From NCBI RefSeq assembly GCF_001522545.3, contig NC_031770.1, positions 21,838,163 to 21,902,162 on the forward strand: a stretch of DNA of 64,000 nucleotides. Direction: 5' to 3'. Position numbers and translations under genes: made by a program. This DNA is from Parus major (taxonomy: Eukaryota; Chordata; Aves; Passeriformes; Paridae). Numbering within the stretch: position 1 is the first letter of the stretch; each line of letters starts with the position of its first letter. The notes beneath the pieces were generated by a model. The model worked only from the letters and a program-made list of their open reading frames with translations. It did no database searches and was not told the DNA's origin. This document shows, one piece after another, positions 1-12,285 of the stretch.

Positions 1-190
1 GAAGCAGTGTTGCGGAACAGGAGAAGATAGTACTGCAAAGAAGACAGAAAAATCCTCATCACTTAGTATTTCTTGTTCAGAAGTTGTCATTGAATTTCCG
101 AAAACGAGGAGGACTAAGTCGGAGAGCATCCCTTCAGTGAAGCTGGAGGCGAACACCGATCAAAATGAGCAGTTTGAGTCATCTTTGTAA
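1..190 (+). CDS. SLC30A1: Zinc transporter 1 (ZnT1), C-terminal end of last exon (partial)
   Basis: ZnT1 exports zinc from the cytosol across the plasma membrane (cation diffusion facilitator family). Base 1 is the last base of a codon. Reading from base 2 gives 62 residues and a TAA at 188-190. The peptide starts KQCCGTGEDS, contains SLSISCSE and RRTKSESIPS, and ends QFESSL. These align in order with the end of human ZnT1, which has KQCCG, SISC, RRTKAENIP and a final ESSL. This part is the cytosolic tail after the transmembrane and zinc-binding domains, all of which lie left of the window. The tail is hydrophilic, Ser/Lys-rich and less conserved than the core, so the anchor motifs matter more than overall identity. 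The next gene on this strand is RD3, as in human 1q32. The reading frame has no break. Family assignment is firm; the fragment alone cannot show whether the upstream gene is intact. Confidence 0.93.
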   Translation, partial: KQCCGTGEDSTAKKTEKSSSLSISCSEVVIEFPKTRRTKSESIPSVKLEANTDQNEQFESSL

Positions 191-734
191 CTCCCTGAGG
201 GGTGCTACCTGAGTTGTGGAGACTTTGTCAACAGCTGTGTTGCAAGAGGAAGAGACAGACGTTTGAGATGCAATTTTGCCAAACAGTGTAATTGCTGAAG
301 TCCTTGTTCTTGTCATATTGCTAAATATAGAATGCCTGTTTTAAAGAATATAATGTCACTGTCATGATAAAATGTGTTTGTGTTGACTTTGTTTGACTGA
401 GACAGGCAGAAAGTGCACCCATGCTGTAACACTTCAGAAAACCAGTTTCAGCATGTCAGCAGAGACACTTTTTGCTGTGGTTCAGATTAAGATACTTTTT
501 TCCAGTGAAAAGGTATTTGAGGGATAAGCAAGTAGGAACTCAATTTGTGTTACAGATTCCTTGGACCTACTTTTTCCTTTAATATTTGATTTGTAGATAC
601 CTTAATATATTGTTTATTTAGAAGCCCTAAGAAAACCAAAGTTCATAGAACATTTTAAAAAATATAACTACTAAAAACTGGAAACCACTTTGCAGTTTCA
701 CATATTTTTCTTAAAGCTATGTAATAATAATAAA
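191..734 (+). other. SLC30A1: SLC30A1 3' untranslated region, minimal extent to first polyadenylation signal
   Basis: The sequence after the stop is AT-rich and noncoding. The first canonical AATAAA hexamer is at 729-734, inside an AATAATAATAAA run, with T-rich sequence just downstream. The true 3' end may be further right: another AATAAA sits at 3693-3698, and long 3' UTRs are common for this gene. The end given here is the shortest form the sequence supports. Confidence 0.5.
729..734 (+). terminator. Candidate polyadenylation signal of SLC30A1
   Basis: This is an AATAAA hexamer 539 bases after the SLC30A1 stop codon. Use of this site is inferred, not shown; 3' end reads would decide between it and more distal hexamers. 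Confidence 0.4.
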
Positions 735-2182
735 AAATGTGAAGGCTTTTCTAGTGAATTTATTGCACAGCATATTTTAAAGACAACATCATGTGATTGC
801 CAGAAATTGTCCCCTCTTCTTCTGGTAAGGTAGCGAGGTAAGTAAGGTAGCAAGGTAATTGAAAACAACAGATGTGAAAGGGTTTATTTTCTGTCAGAAC
901 AGCAGTTCAGGCTACTCTGTACTGCTCTGTGATCAAGACATGAGACTGGTCGATAAGGTAACGCAGACTTTTTACATTTTATGGATTTTCTGCTGTTTTT
1001 CCTTACTTCCAAGTTCTGTCTGGTGATGAAAGTCTTTGAGGTTTAAAGAACCCTTGACTCAACAGTGCTGTGAACAAATACTTAGCTGATACTGAGTTTA
1101 CTAAGATAAAATAATTTGTTCTGTCAGTAAGCACTCTGTTGGGGAAGGTCTGCCAAGCACCAACAGTGTAACTCCTGCTTTCAAGCACAGACAGCAGCTC
1201 CCCAACAGGTAACGTAAAGGTGCATTTTGCTTCTAGCTGAGTGTGTCTGTAAACACTTGCAGTGATTTCAGTCCTGGTCCCCCACTGTGTCCTCAGAAGC
1301 CCTCCACTGACTTTTAAGGAAGTGGTGCAGGGAGTAAGATTTCATTCACTGTATTTCACTCTTTGAGATGTTTATGTATCACATAATTTCACTTACTCAG
1401 TATCTGAATCAATGGTTTAAAATCTTGACTCAGTTAATTGACAACTGGCTCTAAAGAAGCTGTTACAGTGTGCTGCCAATTTACACTTTAGGAAAGGAGA
1501 AACTGCTCTGTGGACTCTGAATTTGGCAGAGATGAGATGAGAGTTGAAAGATAAAACACCAGAAGTCTAATCTAAAACCCTGTCCCTTTTGATCCACTCT
1601 CACATTATGAACGGGAACTAATGTCTTGTGATTAACGGATTGCTCTAGTGTGCAAAACTGGAAAACAACTCAGATCTTCCATTCTTTGCTCTATGACTCT
1701 GGACATGATAAACACTTTGCCTCAGTTTCCCTGTCTTCAAATGGGGATAATACCTACCTCACAGGGGTGTTGTGAGGCTTAAGTATTGTGTGAAGAGCTC
1801 TGAGATATGTTACTGGAAGGCACTGGAAAGAGGATGAGCTACTAGATTACCTGGCATTTACTACTTTTACAAATGTATTGCAATACCTAGGCACAACCAG
1901 AGGGAACTGAGGATAGTTTTGGCCTTATGAAATTCTTTGATGCTGTGGTTTTCAGGTTTTTAACAGTATTTAAATATAGATTTTTTTAAAAGAATGTTTT
2001 GTTAGTGAAGGGAATGTAGCTTTGCCTCCAGATACAGAACACTTCCCTAGTTTGCATTTCTAATTTGTGTCTTGCATCATAATTACTCCTAAATAGTACA
2101 ACAAATAGTCCTGCTGCTCATCAGACTCAGATTGGCCCAAGTCAAGTCAGTGGTTCTTACCCAAGCTCTCAGCAAAGCATTG
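735..2182. other. SLC30A1 downstream region
   Basis: This is AT-rich noncoding sequence downstream of the first AATAAA. Apart from the MIR/L2 relic listed separately, I see no exon, RNA gene or island. It may be distal 3' UTR if a later polyadenylation site is used. Confidence 0.5.
1688..1826 (+). repeat. Ancient MIR/L2-type repeat tail
   Basis: The text follows the 3' half of MIR and the related L2 tail in order: a GTGACCTTGGGCAA-like start (here gctctatgactctgg), then gcctcagtttccctgtct, aaatggggataata, cctacctcac and ggtgttgtgaggctta. This family was active in early amniotes and survives in birds only as scattered relics. The match is long enough to be non-random by eye. MIR and L2 share this tail, so the subfamily is not resolved. 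It lies about 1.5 kb after the SLC30A1 stop and could be within a long 3' UTR. Confidence 0.7.
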
Positions 2183-2642
2183 CAGTCAACTCTCGATTAT
2201 CCATGGGTGGATTACCAGTGTTGTGCATTAACTGTGCAGTCTGTGGAGCCAAGACCAGCCCCCCTTCTCATGCCATGCTCTGGCCAAGTGCTGTGTGCCA
2301 AAGCACGGGCAAGGTGGAGGTGCCGGCTCCGCTTCCAGGGAGCCCCATCACAGGCTGTGTAGTTGGGGCAGCACAGCACTGCCCAGGGGTTTTGCCCCTT
2401 GGCTGCTCAGACGCGTTCGTGGGAAGCTGTGGGCTGAGGATGGGTGGGATCAGCTTTGTGCTGGCTTGGGATGTTGGTGTTTTGCAGCAACCAGCATTAC
2501 TCACTTTTTTCTGTGTATATGCTTGTTGTATAGTCTCATAAACTAACTTAAGTGTGTTAATATAGTATTTATATATGCTTTTGTTTTTCTGAATTATCTT
2601 AACTCTTTTTTCTGTTACCTGTATATGATCTAGAGTTGACTG
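2183..2642. mobile_element. Degenerate Tigger/pogo-like DNA transposon (nonautonomous), possible
   Basis: The left end reads CAGTCAACTCTCGATTATCC, the style of Tigger/MER2 terminal repeats (CAG, pyrimidine-rich, then TTATCC). The right end, read on the minus strand, is CAGTCAACTCTAGATCATAT. The two ends are inverted repeats matching at 16 of the first 18 bases and lie 460 bases apart. No transposase frame is visible, so this would be a short nonautonomous copy. A TA target-site duplication is not clean on either side, which lowers confidence. The interior GC-rich part (about 2280-2480) gives several short frames but none resembles transposase. Confidence 0.5.
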
Positions 2643-3463
2643 TTAAATGAGATCTTGTATGAGACTGCGTTTGCCGAGTATGCTACCACAGCTACTATAC
2701 TACAGAGTATTAACCAAGTAAATTTTGAAATGAACGAAGTACTATTTTTTTTTAAAATGTATATCCTTGCTTTCTATGGTAAACTTTCACTAATTATTTT
2801 CATCACTAGTTTAAAATTCATCTCAATTGTTAGTATGAATTGTTGAGGTTCTGCCATATATCACTAACGTACCATAGAACGTTCTTTAGTTTACTTTAAA
2901 AAATACCAACAAATCAAACCATGGTAGCACTGAGAGGTCTCATTGACTTCTCTCCTCTCTCTTATAAAAAGAGGGCAACTAGTAAGTCATAACACTTACC
3001 ATCATTGGTTAATAGTCTCAGTAAATGCATCGGAGTAGAGGGAGTTGTAGTCACTAATTCCATTTTAAACTATTTAATTTTTTTAATTTTTTTTTTTGGT
3101 GCCAGAAGTCATATTTTTCTATTTCTGTGTCCATTGCAGGCAATGGCTAGCTAAAAAGACAAAAAGCTCTCCCCCTCATTATTTTAAGTATCAGGACAGG
3201 ATGCAGAGGTGACAGTGATGATGGTGATGATGATGATGGGGGCAGAAGGGGGAGTTGCGTGGCCTCTCTGTCATGTGCCCTGTTGCACATGCAGCACCAG
3301 CTGGTGTTTCCAGGGCCCTTAAGTCTCCTTAGCCTTTGATGGCAAACTCCCTGAAAGCATAGAGTGAGGTCAAGGGGGTGGCTGTGCAGCAGCAGGAACA
3401 CAATTTCTCCGTTCTGGCTGTAGGAGACCTGACTGTAGCCTGCTAGCTTGTGAAATAGCTTGA

Positions 3464-3484
3464 TTTTTTTTTTTTTTTTTTTTT
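3464..3484. repeat. Poly(T) run
   Basis: There are 21 consecutive T. No processed pseudogene is recognised on the minus strand next to it. Confidence 0.9.
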
Positions 3485-6377
3485 AAGTTGACCTGTCTGG
3501 AGTTACACAGACTTGATTTGTTCTGAAGATCACAGTTTAAGAATACTGAGAGCATTCAAAAGCACTGCACAGTCTCTCTTTATTTTACTTTATTTTTTTT
3601 CCACAAAGCATGAAACTAGTGAATCTCATGTAAGTGAACACTGCAGTGGTAGGGAGCTAATTATGTTGTGTATCACATTCCTGAATTTTTAAAATAAAAA
3701 CAATTATGGAACACTGATTTTAAGGAAAAACAATTTTGTACTTCAGCATATAGATTGTTTAGGCTTCTGATTAAATGTGTCAGAGATGTACCAAACATCA
3801 CTGGATGAAATATTTTACCCTGACTATGTCTCATCCAGGAACATGCTATTTTAGAATCACTTCCTAGATTGTATCTGCACCTAAGGTGCAGTGCAGAACT
3901 AATTCAGACACTCAGTGGGCTAGCCACAGTACCATTAATCTTCCTTTTTAGCAGAGTAAATTGTTTTTGTGGAACCCCGAATAATTGTAGCTGAATTGCT
4001 TTCAACACTCACTGTGGGCTTTGGTAATATCTGTAGTTGCCACATCGCAGTGTGTGGTATGGACATACACAGAGTTATGTAAAAGAACCAGCCCCAACTT
4101 GTGACTCCCCAAAAGTCATGGCAAGGGCTCACTCCTGAAAATTTCTGTATTCTTAAATAGTTTCATCAGGCTGACGAGTACTTACTTGCATGCCAGGAAT
4201 TACTTGTGGGAGTGAGTCCAAAGCTTCTGCCAGTGTGGCCTGGCTTTTAAAGAAAAAAGTACCTAGATTTTATGGATGTATTAAAATCAGGACTGCTATG
4301 GTGTCTCTAAATTTGCTGCAGAAACACTGTCAGTTTGGTATAATTCCAGGATTTATTCCCTTTCCCCATTCTCTAAAAAGAAAGGGAGAAAAGCCCACTG
4401 AGTGTCCTAAGACTTGTTAACAAGTTCAGCAAAACTGACATTGCTGTTAGCTTCTGAAATCATGCCATCTGAATTTATTAAAAACTGCCTGGTGGAGTTT
4501 GGGGAGAAGGGATAAAGATTATTGCCATTTTCCTTCCCCTGCCCCCTGCTTTGACTGCACTTTCTAATCTCTTCAGCTATGGAGAGACCAGGGGAGATGG
4601 AGGGGGTGAATTTTGTAACTAGATGTTCTGAGTTCCATGTGGAGGGAATGGGAAATACTGCTAACTATATTTAAAAGCATATAAATATGCTCTGACTATT
4701 TTAGTTCCATAGCATAGCATCAGTTACACCCTTTTTAGGTATGCATTTAAGTGGTTCAGGTCCACAGTATCTTTGGCTTTTCCTTTCTCTGCTAGACAGA
4801 AAAAGGTGGATGCTCCATTTGCCTGAGCTAAAGCCAGAGTTGACAATTTTCCAAATCAAACGTAGCTTTGCTGATAACAGAAGGTCTGATTATTCCTTGT
4901 GACCTTTGCTTTGTGTGGTTAGCTGCCTGTGAGGTACAGCACCATGTTTTAGCAGGCTCACATTTATATTTTTTTGCACTCACCGTGTTGTCTAACTAGT
5001 TGAAAAGCAAAACCACAAAGCTGAAAAATATCTTTCATCTGTATGTCTCCAAAAAGCACATGGGATTAATTTGGCTTCTTTTTTTTTCATGTCCTGGATC
5101 CTGTTTCTGAACAATGTTAAAATATAATTGGCATAGCTTGTTCATTGATGATATTTCTTTTTGCCTTCTTTTAAAATAAAGAATAATGTTCTTTTTTGTT
5201 CTTTTTGTTTGTTTGTTTTTAAGTATTAAAATGCTGAGAAAATAAATGGAGCTCTTGACTATCAAATACATTTAGTTGGGATTTCTTTCTCAGATCAGCT
5301 CCCAGGAAGGAATCTAACTAGTAGAAATGCATATTCACCACCTCCCAGAACATCTAAAAGAGATAAAAAGAGCACAAATAGAGGAGGTGGAGATTAGTAA
5401 GTGGGTTTTAAAGTCCTGGCCTCCAACTGTCTGGGTTCCAGGTCCAATTAAAAGAAGAGTTGCTCAGTTCTAGTATCGTGAAGAGTTAATTATACAAAAG
5501 GTATTTTTTTTATCTCAAAGGAAAACAGCTTTTGAAAAGAATAAAATCTTCTTGACCCGTTAATTGGCCATGGTTAAATATCTGACATAGGGTCAATAAG
5601 GTAGGCTTCCTAAGAGGACTCTACTGCTCTTTCAATGTTTTGGAAGAAAGCTGCTTTAGAGCAGAAGATGCTTTGGTGCTTTTCAGCTTCATTTGTTTCA
5701 ATTCAGAAACACTGCAGTTTGCCCAGGTTTTTTTGGGAGGAAAGGACTGACTGCAGTTGCCAGCACTAGTACTGAGAAGGGCAGGATGGTGAGCAGTACC
5801 TGTCTTGAGCTGTTAATAAGCTTGCAGTGATGAGTTCATTTTGGAGCCCTTCAGAAGCTTCTTTTTCTGCTTCAAGAGGGAAAAGTGATTCCACATTATT
5901 AGTTATATGTGCAGAAGGGTATGTCTGGTTGTGCTGTAAGCACTGCATGTGAGCTTGGATTTTGCCATTTTCCAAAGCTGCTTCTACCTCTTCATGAAAA
6001 GATGAGATTTGAACTTGCAATGAACATCCTTTATGAGACATGCTGGTGTGGGAATTTTAAATTAGCAGGAAGGGCAGCGTCAGGTCTATAGCTTACTTTT
6101 GCTAAATGTACCTTCCCCCAAGTCATTCCTAGACCTCCTACCGCAGATAGCTGCCTGACCACAAGGACCAGAGCCAGCTCCCAGAACAACTCCTTGCTGC
6201 TTTTCCATTGGACGAGCTAATGCCACAGGAGAAGGATAGGATGGGAGAGTCTGACTCCAGGAAGACAAGCAGGCACCTTCTCAGGCTGATCTGTGCTAGC
6301 ATCCCAAGCCTGGCATGAAAGTCTTGCCACTGAAACTTTGGCTGGCATTTATATATATTTGTGGTTTGGTTTATCCG

Positions 6378-6452
6378 TTTGGGTTTTTGGTTTTTTGGGT
6401 TTTTTTTTTTTTGTTTTTTGTTTTAATTTGTTATTATTGTTGTTTTTTTTTC
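6378..6452. repeat. T-rich low-complexity tract
   Basis: This is a run of T broken by single or paired G and a few A, about 75 bases long. The frame across it is hydrophobic (Phe/Leu-rich) only because of the T runs. Confidence 0.85.
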
Positions 6453-8658
6453 TTCTGACAATCAACACAAACCTTAAAGTATTGCTGAGACCAAATGGCA
6501 ATCCCCACCCCCCATCACCCAAGCTCTGTTTCTAGTTACAGCATTGGTTGGCTTCCCAGCGCTTCCCTCCTGCACCAGCTCCTGCAGCTAAGAATAGCCC
6601 TGGTGATGCTGTGGAACAGGATGTGCAACCTGCTGGGCTTCCTGCATTTGTGTTCGTGTTGCTGGCCTGGGCTGAAGCCTGTCCTTACCTTCGCCTGGAC
6701 TCACTGGGTGAATTTGTAAGATTTAATTACTTGGATAAGGTTTGCCCGCACTCGTTCCGGTTGCATTCTGTGCTATAGGCATTTTGCAGTGTAGGTAAGA
6801 CCTCAGCTGAGAGAAATATTTACTTGCTGCCAGTCTTCTGTGCTTCAGAGTGTGTCTGCTGAGTGTAAGTGGATGCTGCTGGCCTGCTGCAGACCTGGAT
6901 TCAAGCTTCGTTGCTTGGTTTGATGTTACCATGTGATCCCTGTAGCTGAGGATGCAGCGAGTACATCACAGGCAGTCTGCAGGTAACTGGGTCACTGTTG
7001 CTTACCTGAGCTAGGTGCTCATACCCTAGTTGAGGAGTGAACAACACTCCCACAGGTAAATTCTGCACATGTTGCTATACCCTCAAGATTTTTTCATTAG
7101 GCAGCACAGACTGGAGACTCAATCCATTGTTTTATCCTGTGCTGCCTTGGGCTCTCCCCCAGTCAGTTTCAGACGAGCACATTTTTCCTTGAGAAGGGGA
7201 TTATGTGAATTAGCAAAATTTGGGTGATGATTTTCACTTGTATTTTTGTGGACATGTGGGAAGGTTCTGACCCAAATGCATGGGGTTGATTCTGCATGCT
7301 TCCAGCTGAGTGTTAGGAGGGGTTGAACTTAAGTACTGGGTAAAATCTAGGCTCAAGTAGTTCATCCTAAATATCCATACTGGCACAGGTCTTAGACTTG
7401 TGTGTTACGCTACTTTGAAGTGATTTTCTCTTCACATTGCTGTTCAAAAAGAAAAAAGGAAAGAACTTTGTTTAATTATCACAAGAATTATTATCCAGCC
7501 TAAGTAGGTGTGTTTCCACTTCGTTGAAAACCTCCCTGCATGCAGCAGCATCTCAGTAGAGACACTGACGAGTTAGTCGGCAAGTTATTGCTAAAAAGGA
7601 GGTGTTTGGTACATATGCTTGAGCTTGGAAGTGGAATGACACTTGGCACCATAATGTCCCAGTTATCTTTTTCTGAAGGAGTAGGAAAACTGCAGAACTA
7701 AATATTGAGTCAAGCTGCGTGGGCAGAGCTCCTGTGTCAGAGCTGCGCTGATGTCACAGCCGCAGCGTGATATCACGGGCCGTATGTGAAAAGCCCAGAG
7801 CATCACCCAAGCTCTTATGTGTTATTGAAAACCTCAGTAACTTTTACTGAAAACTTGCATGTTTTTTTTTTCCCCCTTTTTCCAATCCCTTAATGCTGAG
7901 AAGTTTAGCCACACAGCTAAGGTGAGTGTGTAGCTCAACTGCCTTGCTACACTGTGTGCTGCTCTGAAAAAAAAGGTGCCATTGAACCCAGAGTATGAAG
8001 GGCACTGCACTTGATGTGCCCTTTCTAAAAGTATCTACAAAAACAAGGTAATGTCAAAACAATGTTTCTCTGCTGAAAGCTGGTGAGATACTCAAGTCTA
8101 CAGCTTCTGCAGAAGCTTTTTTTGCTGTGATGCTCTTATTTGCTGTCCTCTTCCCAGAGAGTTATCTGAGTTACTGTTACTGCATGTGCATGCAATAATT
8201 CATGTGTCATAGAAGAACAGTGGGGCAGACTGGAGTTCTTTAGATGCATTCTTTAAGAATAGAAAATCTGATCTACAAGATTTTTGCCAAAACTCCTTTC
8301 ATCTTGGATAGTATCAAAAAGGCAGGTCACTTCTCCCGTGGTGGTCACTCTGGTTAGTAGAAAGCAAATGAAATTATGGCATCAATGGAGAAAAATGAGA
8401 AATGGAGTGTTTGGGTTTTGATTTTGGAATGGTTATATTTTCCCCCTCCTGCAGCTGATTTAATGAGGGTAATGGTTTTCTTTAGTTTTCCTCTATAGCT
8501 CTGCAGTGCTTAACAGCTTGTTACTGAGGGACCTACACACTTGGTAATCCATGGAAATCCAAGTTAGTGAAAGACATGGAAAAACATGTTTAAACAGATC
8601 ACAGCTGAAGCTGAGAACTTAATCTTTCTGTGACAGAAGGTAGCCAGCACAGCCTCAG

Positions 8659-8693
8659 CTTCACACTAACCATCAGGAAAGGTTAGTGTGAAG
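8659..8693. repeat. Perfect short inverted repeat (13 bp stem, 9 nt loop)
   Basis: The left arm CTTCACACTAACC (8659-8671) is perfectly complementary to the right arm GGTTAGTGTGAAG (8681-8693), with atcaggaaa between. The stem is too short for a typical microRNA precursor. It may come from a local template-switch mutation. Confidence 0.9.
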
Positions 8694-11600
8694 TACCAAG
8701 CTTAACTCACTGCTGGAGAAATGGGATAGAAAATCAGGTAACAGCAGTTTAGTTTCACACCTGAGCATATGAGAAGTAGCCTCTCTCTGCAAGAGACTGC
8801 AGCTTGGCAAAAATAATGTCTTTGCATGGGGGTTTGTTGCTGGCAGTGGCAAAAATCCTGATAGAGCAGTATTTCTCCAAATGACTTCAGGTAAAAGTCA
8901 AATATGGAGGGTTCTTATGCAACATGAGAGTTCCCCTTTCGAAACAGTGGTTTGGAGAGAAAAAGTCATTGGTCTGGGTCTAGGACAAAAGTTAAACAAG
9001 ATAAACAAGGATGGACTGCTGCCATCTTCCCCTTCCCCTTTATCTCTAAACCTTAACCTTAAACTGCAAGTTTGAGGTTAATGCAGTGCAGTGTGTCTGC
9101 AACTGCTGAAACCAGCTATGTTTTAATAGATCTTATTTATTTTGATGATGATGAAGGTCTGAAAGTTCCTCTAGGTAACAGAAATATTTCTATGCTTTTA
9201 AAGTTGAAATGCAAGTATTTTTTAATACTACTAAGAATATTTTCAAATTAAATAATTAATTCTCCTGATAAAACATTTAATGAATTATATACTTATTTTA
9301 TGTCCTTGTTTCTAATCCAAAGAACATAGAAATAAGCTTTATTTTTAAAAACCTGTCCAATTTTTGCTAACATACGATTTTTCTTTAACATCAGCTAAAA
9401 AGAGAGGAAGTGTCAGTTCATAATATGTGGAGCTAACCACAGAATTTTGATAGCAGGTCACTCACCACTAACAAGTACTTCAGCACTTTGCAGAGCTCTG
9501 AGTAGCCATAGAATGTGCTGTGGACAGAGTCCACAGCAATAAATTAGGGTGGAAGAATGTTTTCTTGAACTTTACAAAGAGGAACCTGCTTTAGTGATAC
9601 ATAAAAAAATGTATCTGTTCCTAAGTTGGATTTTGGCTTGTACTATACATAGCGTTCTGAAAAACTAATCCTTCAAGATACTGGTGATGTGATGGTGACT
9701 TTATTCCATAAATACCAGATTAGATCCTGCCCTATGCACTGATTTATCCAGCCAGTTAAAGTATGGTAAGGAAGGAATGGAGAGATGATAGATGCAATAC
9801 TGGACTGTACATCATTCAGCTACTCCTTCCAGTACATGTGAACCTTTTTTTAAATAATGTGAGAGTTTGTTAGGGATTTTACTCAAATGTGACCATCCTA
9901 CTTTTCAAACAACTTGGTTCTGACGGGAACTTTGTTCTGACAGATTCTTTTTGAAGGGGGATGTCTTAGCCGAATTGGCTTCAGGGTACCTTCCTGTGAC
10001 AATGCCTTCAGGGGCCACGTGCTGGCTGACTGAGCCAGTAACATTGTGCTTTCCTGTACTCAGTAGGAGTGCAAGACTCTGAACCAAGCTGAGCTGGATG
10101 GAGGATATTAAAGACCTGGAAATGTGGAAGAATGTGCTGAAGATAAGGCTACATTAATTCTCAGCACTTTCAGCCTTTGTTAATACAAGTTGAGCTCTTG
10201 GGTTTTGATGGGATTTTTTGTTTTGTTTTGTTTTGTTTTTCAGTTTGTTTGGTTAAATTTATTTTTTTTTTACCATCTGCAACTGTGACTAACCCCAAAC
10301 AGAGCCACTCATATGTAGAAGAGGAAAACTTAATATTCATTGAAATTTCACTGAGGTACTTCTTGGTAAGTCCAAGATGTTTACTAAGTAAATTGGATAG
10401 AATGGTAGTGATTGTTACAGGACCCCTTAGAGCATGCTTTCCATCTCACTTTTCATCTCTGGTAAGTAGATTATGAATATAAGAGTCTGCCTTGTATTGG
10501 GAACTCTGACAGGTGAAAAGTGCTCTCTGTTTATAGCACATGCAGGGCCCTGACCTCTCTCATGCTTTTCATCCCTCAAACTCTGCTAGATAGTGCTTAA
10601 AGAAATATGAAGTGCTTGCTGAGACTCGAAAATGTGACCACGGTAGAAGCTGTGGTTCTCTGAGGGGTCTCATTTATTTCCATATGGACTTTGGTTTTCC
10701 TCAAAAGCAAAATTTCAGTGTAAGGATGACCTTGGAAACAGAGGTGTGGGGTGGCTTTTAAAATTTTCAAGAAGCATCCAGCAGGACTACAGCTGTGCTA
10801 AGGAAAGAAGCCATCTTCTCTTGGATTGGACTCCAACCCAACCAGAGGGACGGAAAACAGCTTTCCTTGGAGAGGTCTGGATTGCTTCTGGCTGATCCTG
10901 GCTGTGCTGCACTGGTTTTAGGGCCACAGCACATAGGAGAAGTGAGGACATGATTGCCATCAGCTGGGATGTGCAGGCCAGGTAATCTGTGCTCTGAGCA
11001 TCTCCTGTCCAGAACACCCATCTACCAACAAATGTGTGCACTGCACTGCCTCTCAACGTTTGAAACTTCCCCTGTCTCTAAAGGAAAGGCCTCCACATCC
11101 ACAGTATGTGTGGCATAGGTGTGGGAATGGCACCACCAGTGGTGTAACAACTCTGATACTAGGCTGCCACTACAGTTGTTCTGGGATTAATGCTGGTACT
11201 GAGCTTAGAACTGTTGAATGAGTCTTGAAACTCCATTTATGCATAAACGACTGCTTAAACCTGGTTATTTCTTGTTTCCTTGTGCATGTGGCTTTTCTAG
11301 GCTGTCTGCTTTTTCCACAGTAACTTCCGAGCCCTGCTTGGGCAGGGGTTGTCACCTCCCAGCATAGAGGTCATAGATCATAGAGGTAGGTATCCTCCAG
11401 GCAGGGGTGCTGCATGCTTTCTAATCCGGCAATTAGGAAAAACACCCACCACGAGACAGTTTGCAGTGCTTCACTAAATAATTAATAGATATTAAAGTCT
11501 CCAGGACTTGGGAATCAGATGGATGCTGACTTTTCATGCAATGCTGTATAGTGTTTAGGCAAAAGGTTAAAATTATACCTACTCTAATAGAAATCTATAC

Positions 11601-12203
11601 CATAACATGGAGGCAGAAAGACAGACAGAATTAGTAGCAGTGCTTCCTCCTTTAGCAGGAATCAAGCTGAGACAGAGAGTTTATAAATATTTTCTTTTTT
11701 TGTTTTTTCCTTTCACATGACTTCTTGTTAGAAGGCTGAAAACAGACTTCTGTTAACTTTCGGTTATTAAAATCCAAAGAGCTGTCTGAGAAAGAAATCG
11801 GGGCCTGACAACCCAGCAGGGTAATGGGAAACTTAATAAATATCCTGTTGTTATAACATCTGTCATTTTAGCATTAACAAGCTCATGACTTTAGCTGTTG
11901 TATGATCCCAGCTCCACTCTGAAGATTAAGGGAAAGGCTGTTAGACCTTTAAAGTAAAAGACTTCTGCCCCACCAGCACGGTAGTTTAACCTCTTGTATC
12001 CTGAAGCAGTTTAGCTAAAGCAGGTTGAAAGTGATATAGAGACGGACTCCTGTGGAGGTCAATTAGGAGGCATACAGAAGCAGTTGGACTCAAGGATTTT
12101 CCTAATTTTGTTCTCTTTGATGTCCAGAAGAACCAGAAAAACAAAACAAAACTCCAACCAAGCCCAAAAATATGTGGTGGGGTTTTGTGTTTTTTGGTTT
12201 TTA
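8694..12203. other. Intergenic region, no gene seen
   Basis: This is AT-rich intergenic sequence with short frames only. A TTTTG pentamer run lies at 10216-10240. I recognise no transposon, RNA gene or CpG island. Confidence 0.55.
10216..10240. repeat. (TTTTG)n microsatellite
   Basis: There are about five TTTTG units in a row, followed by more T-rich sequence near 10260. Confidence 0.85.
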
Positions 12204-12285
12204 ATTTGGTCCCACTTTGATTTTCTTAAAAGTTATAGAGAGATTTATTTGGTCACACTTTGATTTTCTTAAAGGTTATAGAGAG
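12204..12285. repeat. Tandem duplication, two 39-base copies
   Basis: The segments at 12204-12242 and 12247-12285 share 37 of 39 bases. Both begin ATTTGGTC and end TTATAGAGAG, and they are offset by 43 bases. The near identity suggests a recent local duplication. Confidence 0.92.

Larger units (their letters stand above)
2643..8658. other. Intergenic region, no gene seen
   Basis: This is AT-rich sequence with only short chance reading frames on both strands. It holds simple repeats: a GAT-rich run at 3217-3238, a 21-base T run at 3464-3484 and a T-rich tract at 6378-6452. A GC-richer spot near 7740-7790 includes a CRE-like TGATGTCA. I see no RNA gene or recognisable transposon copy. Confidence 0.55.
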
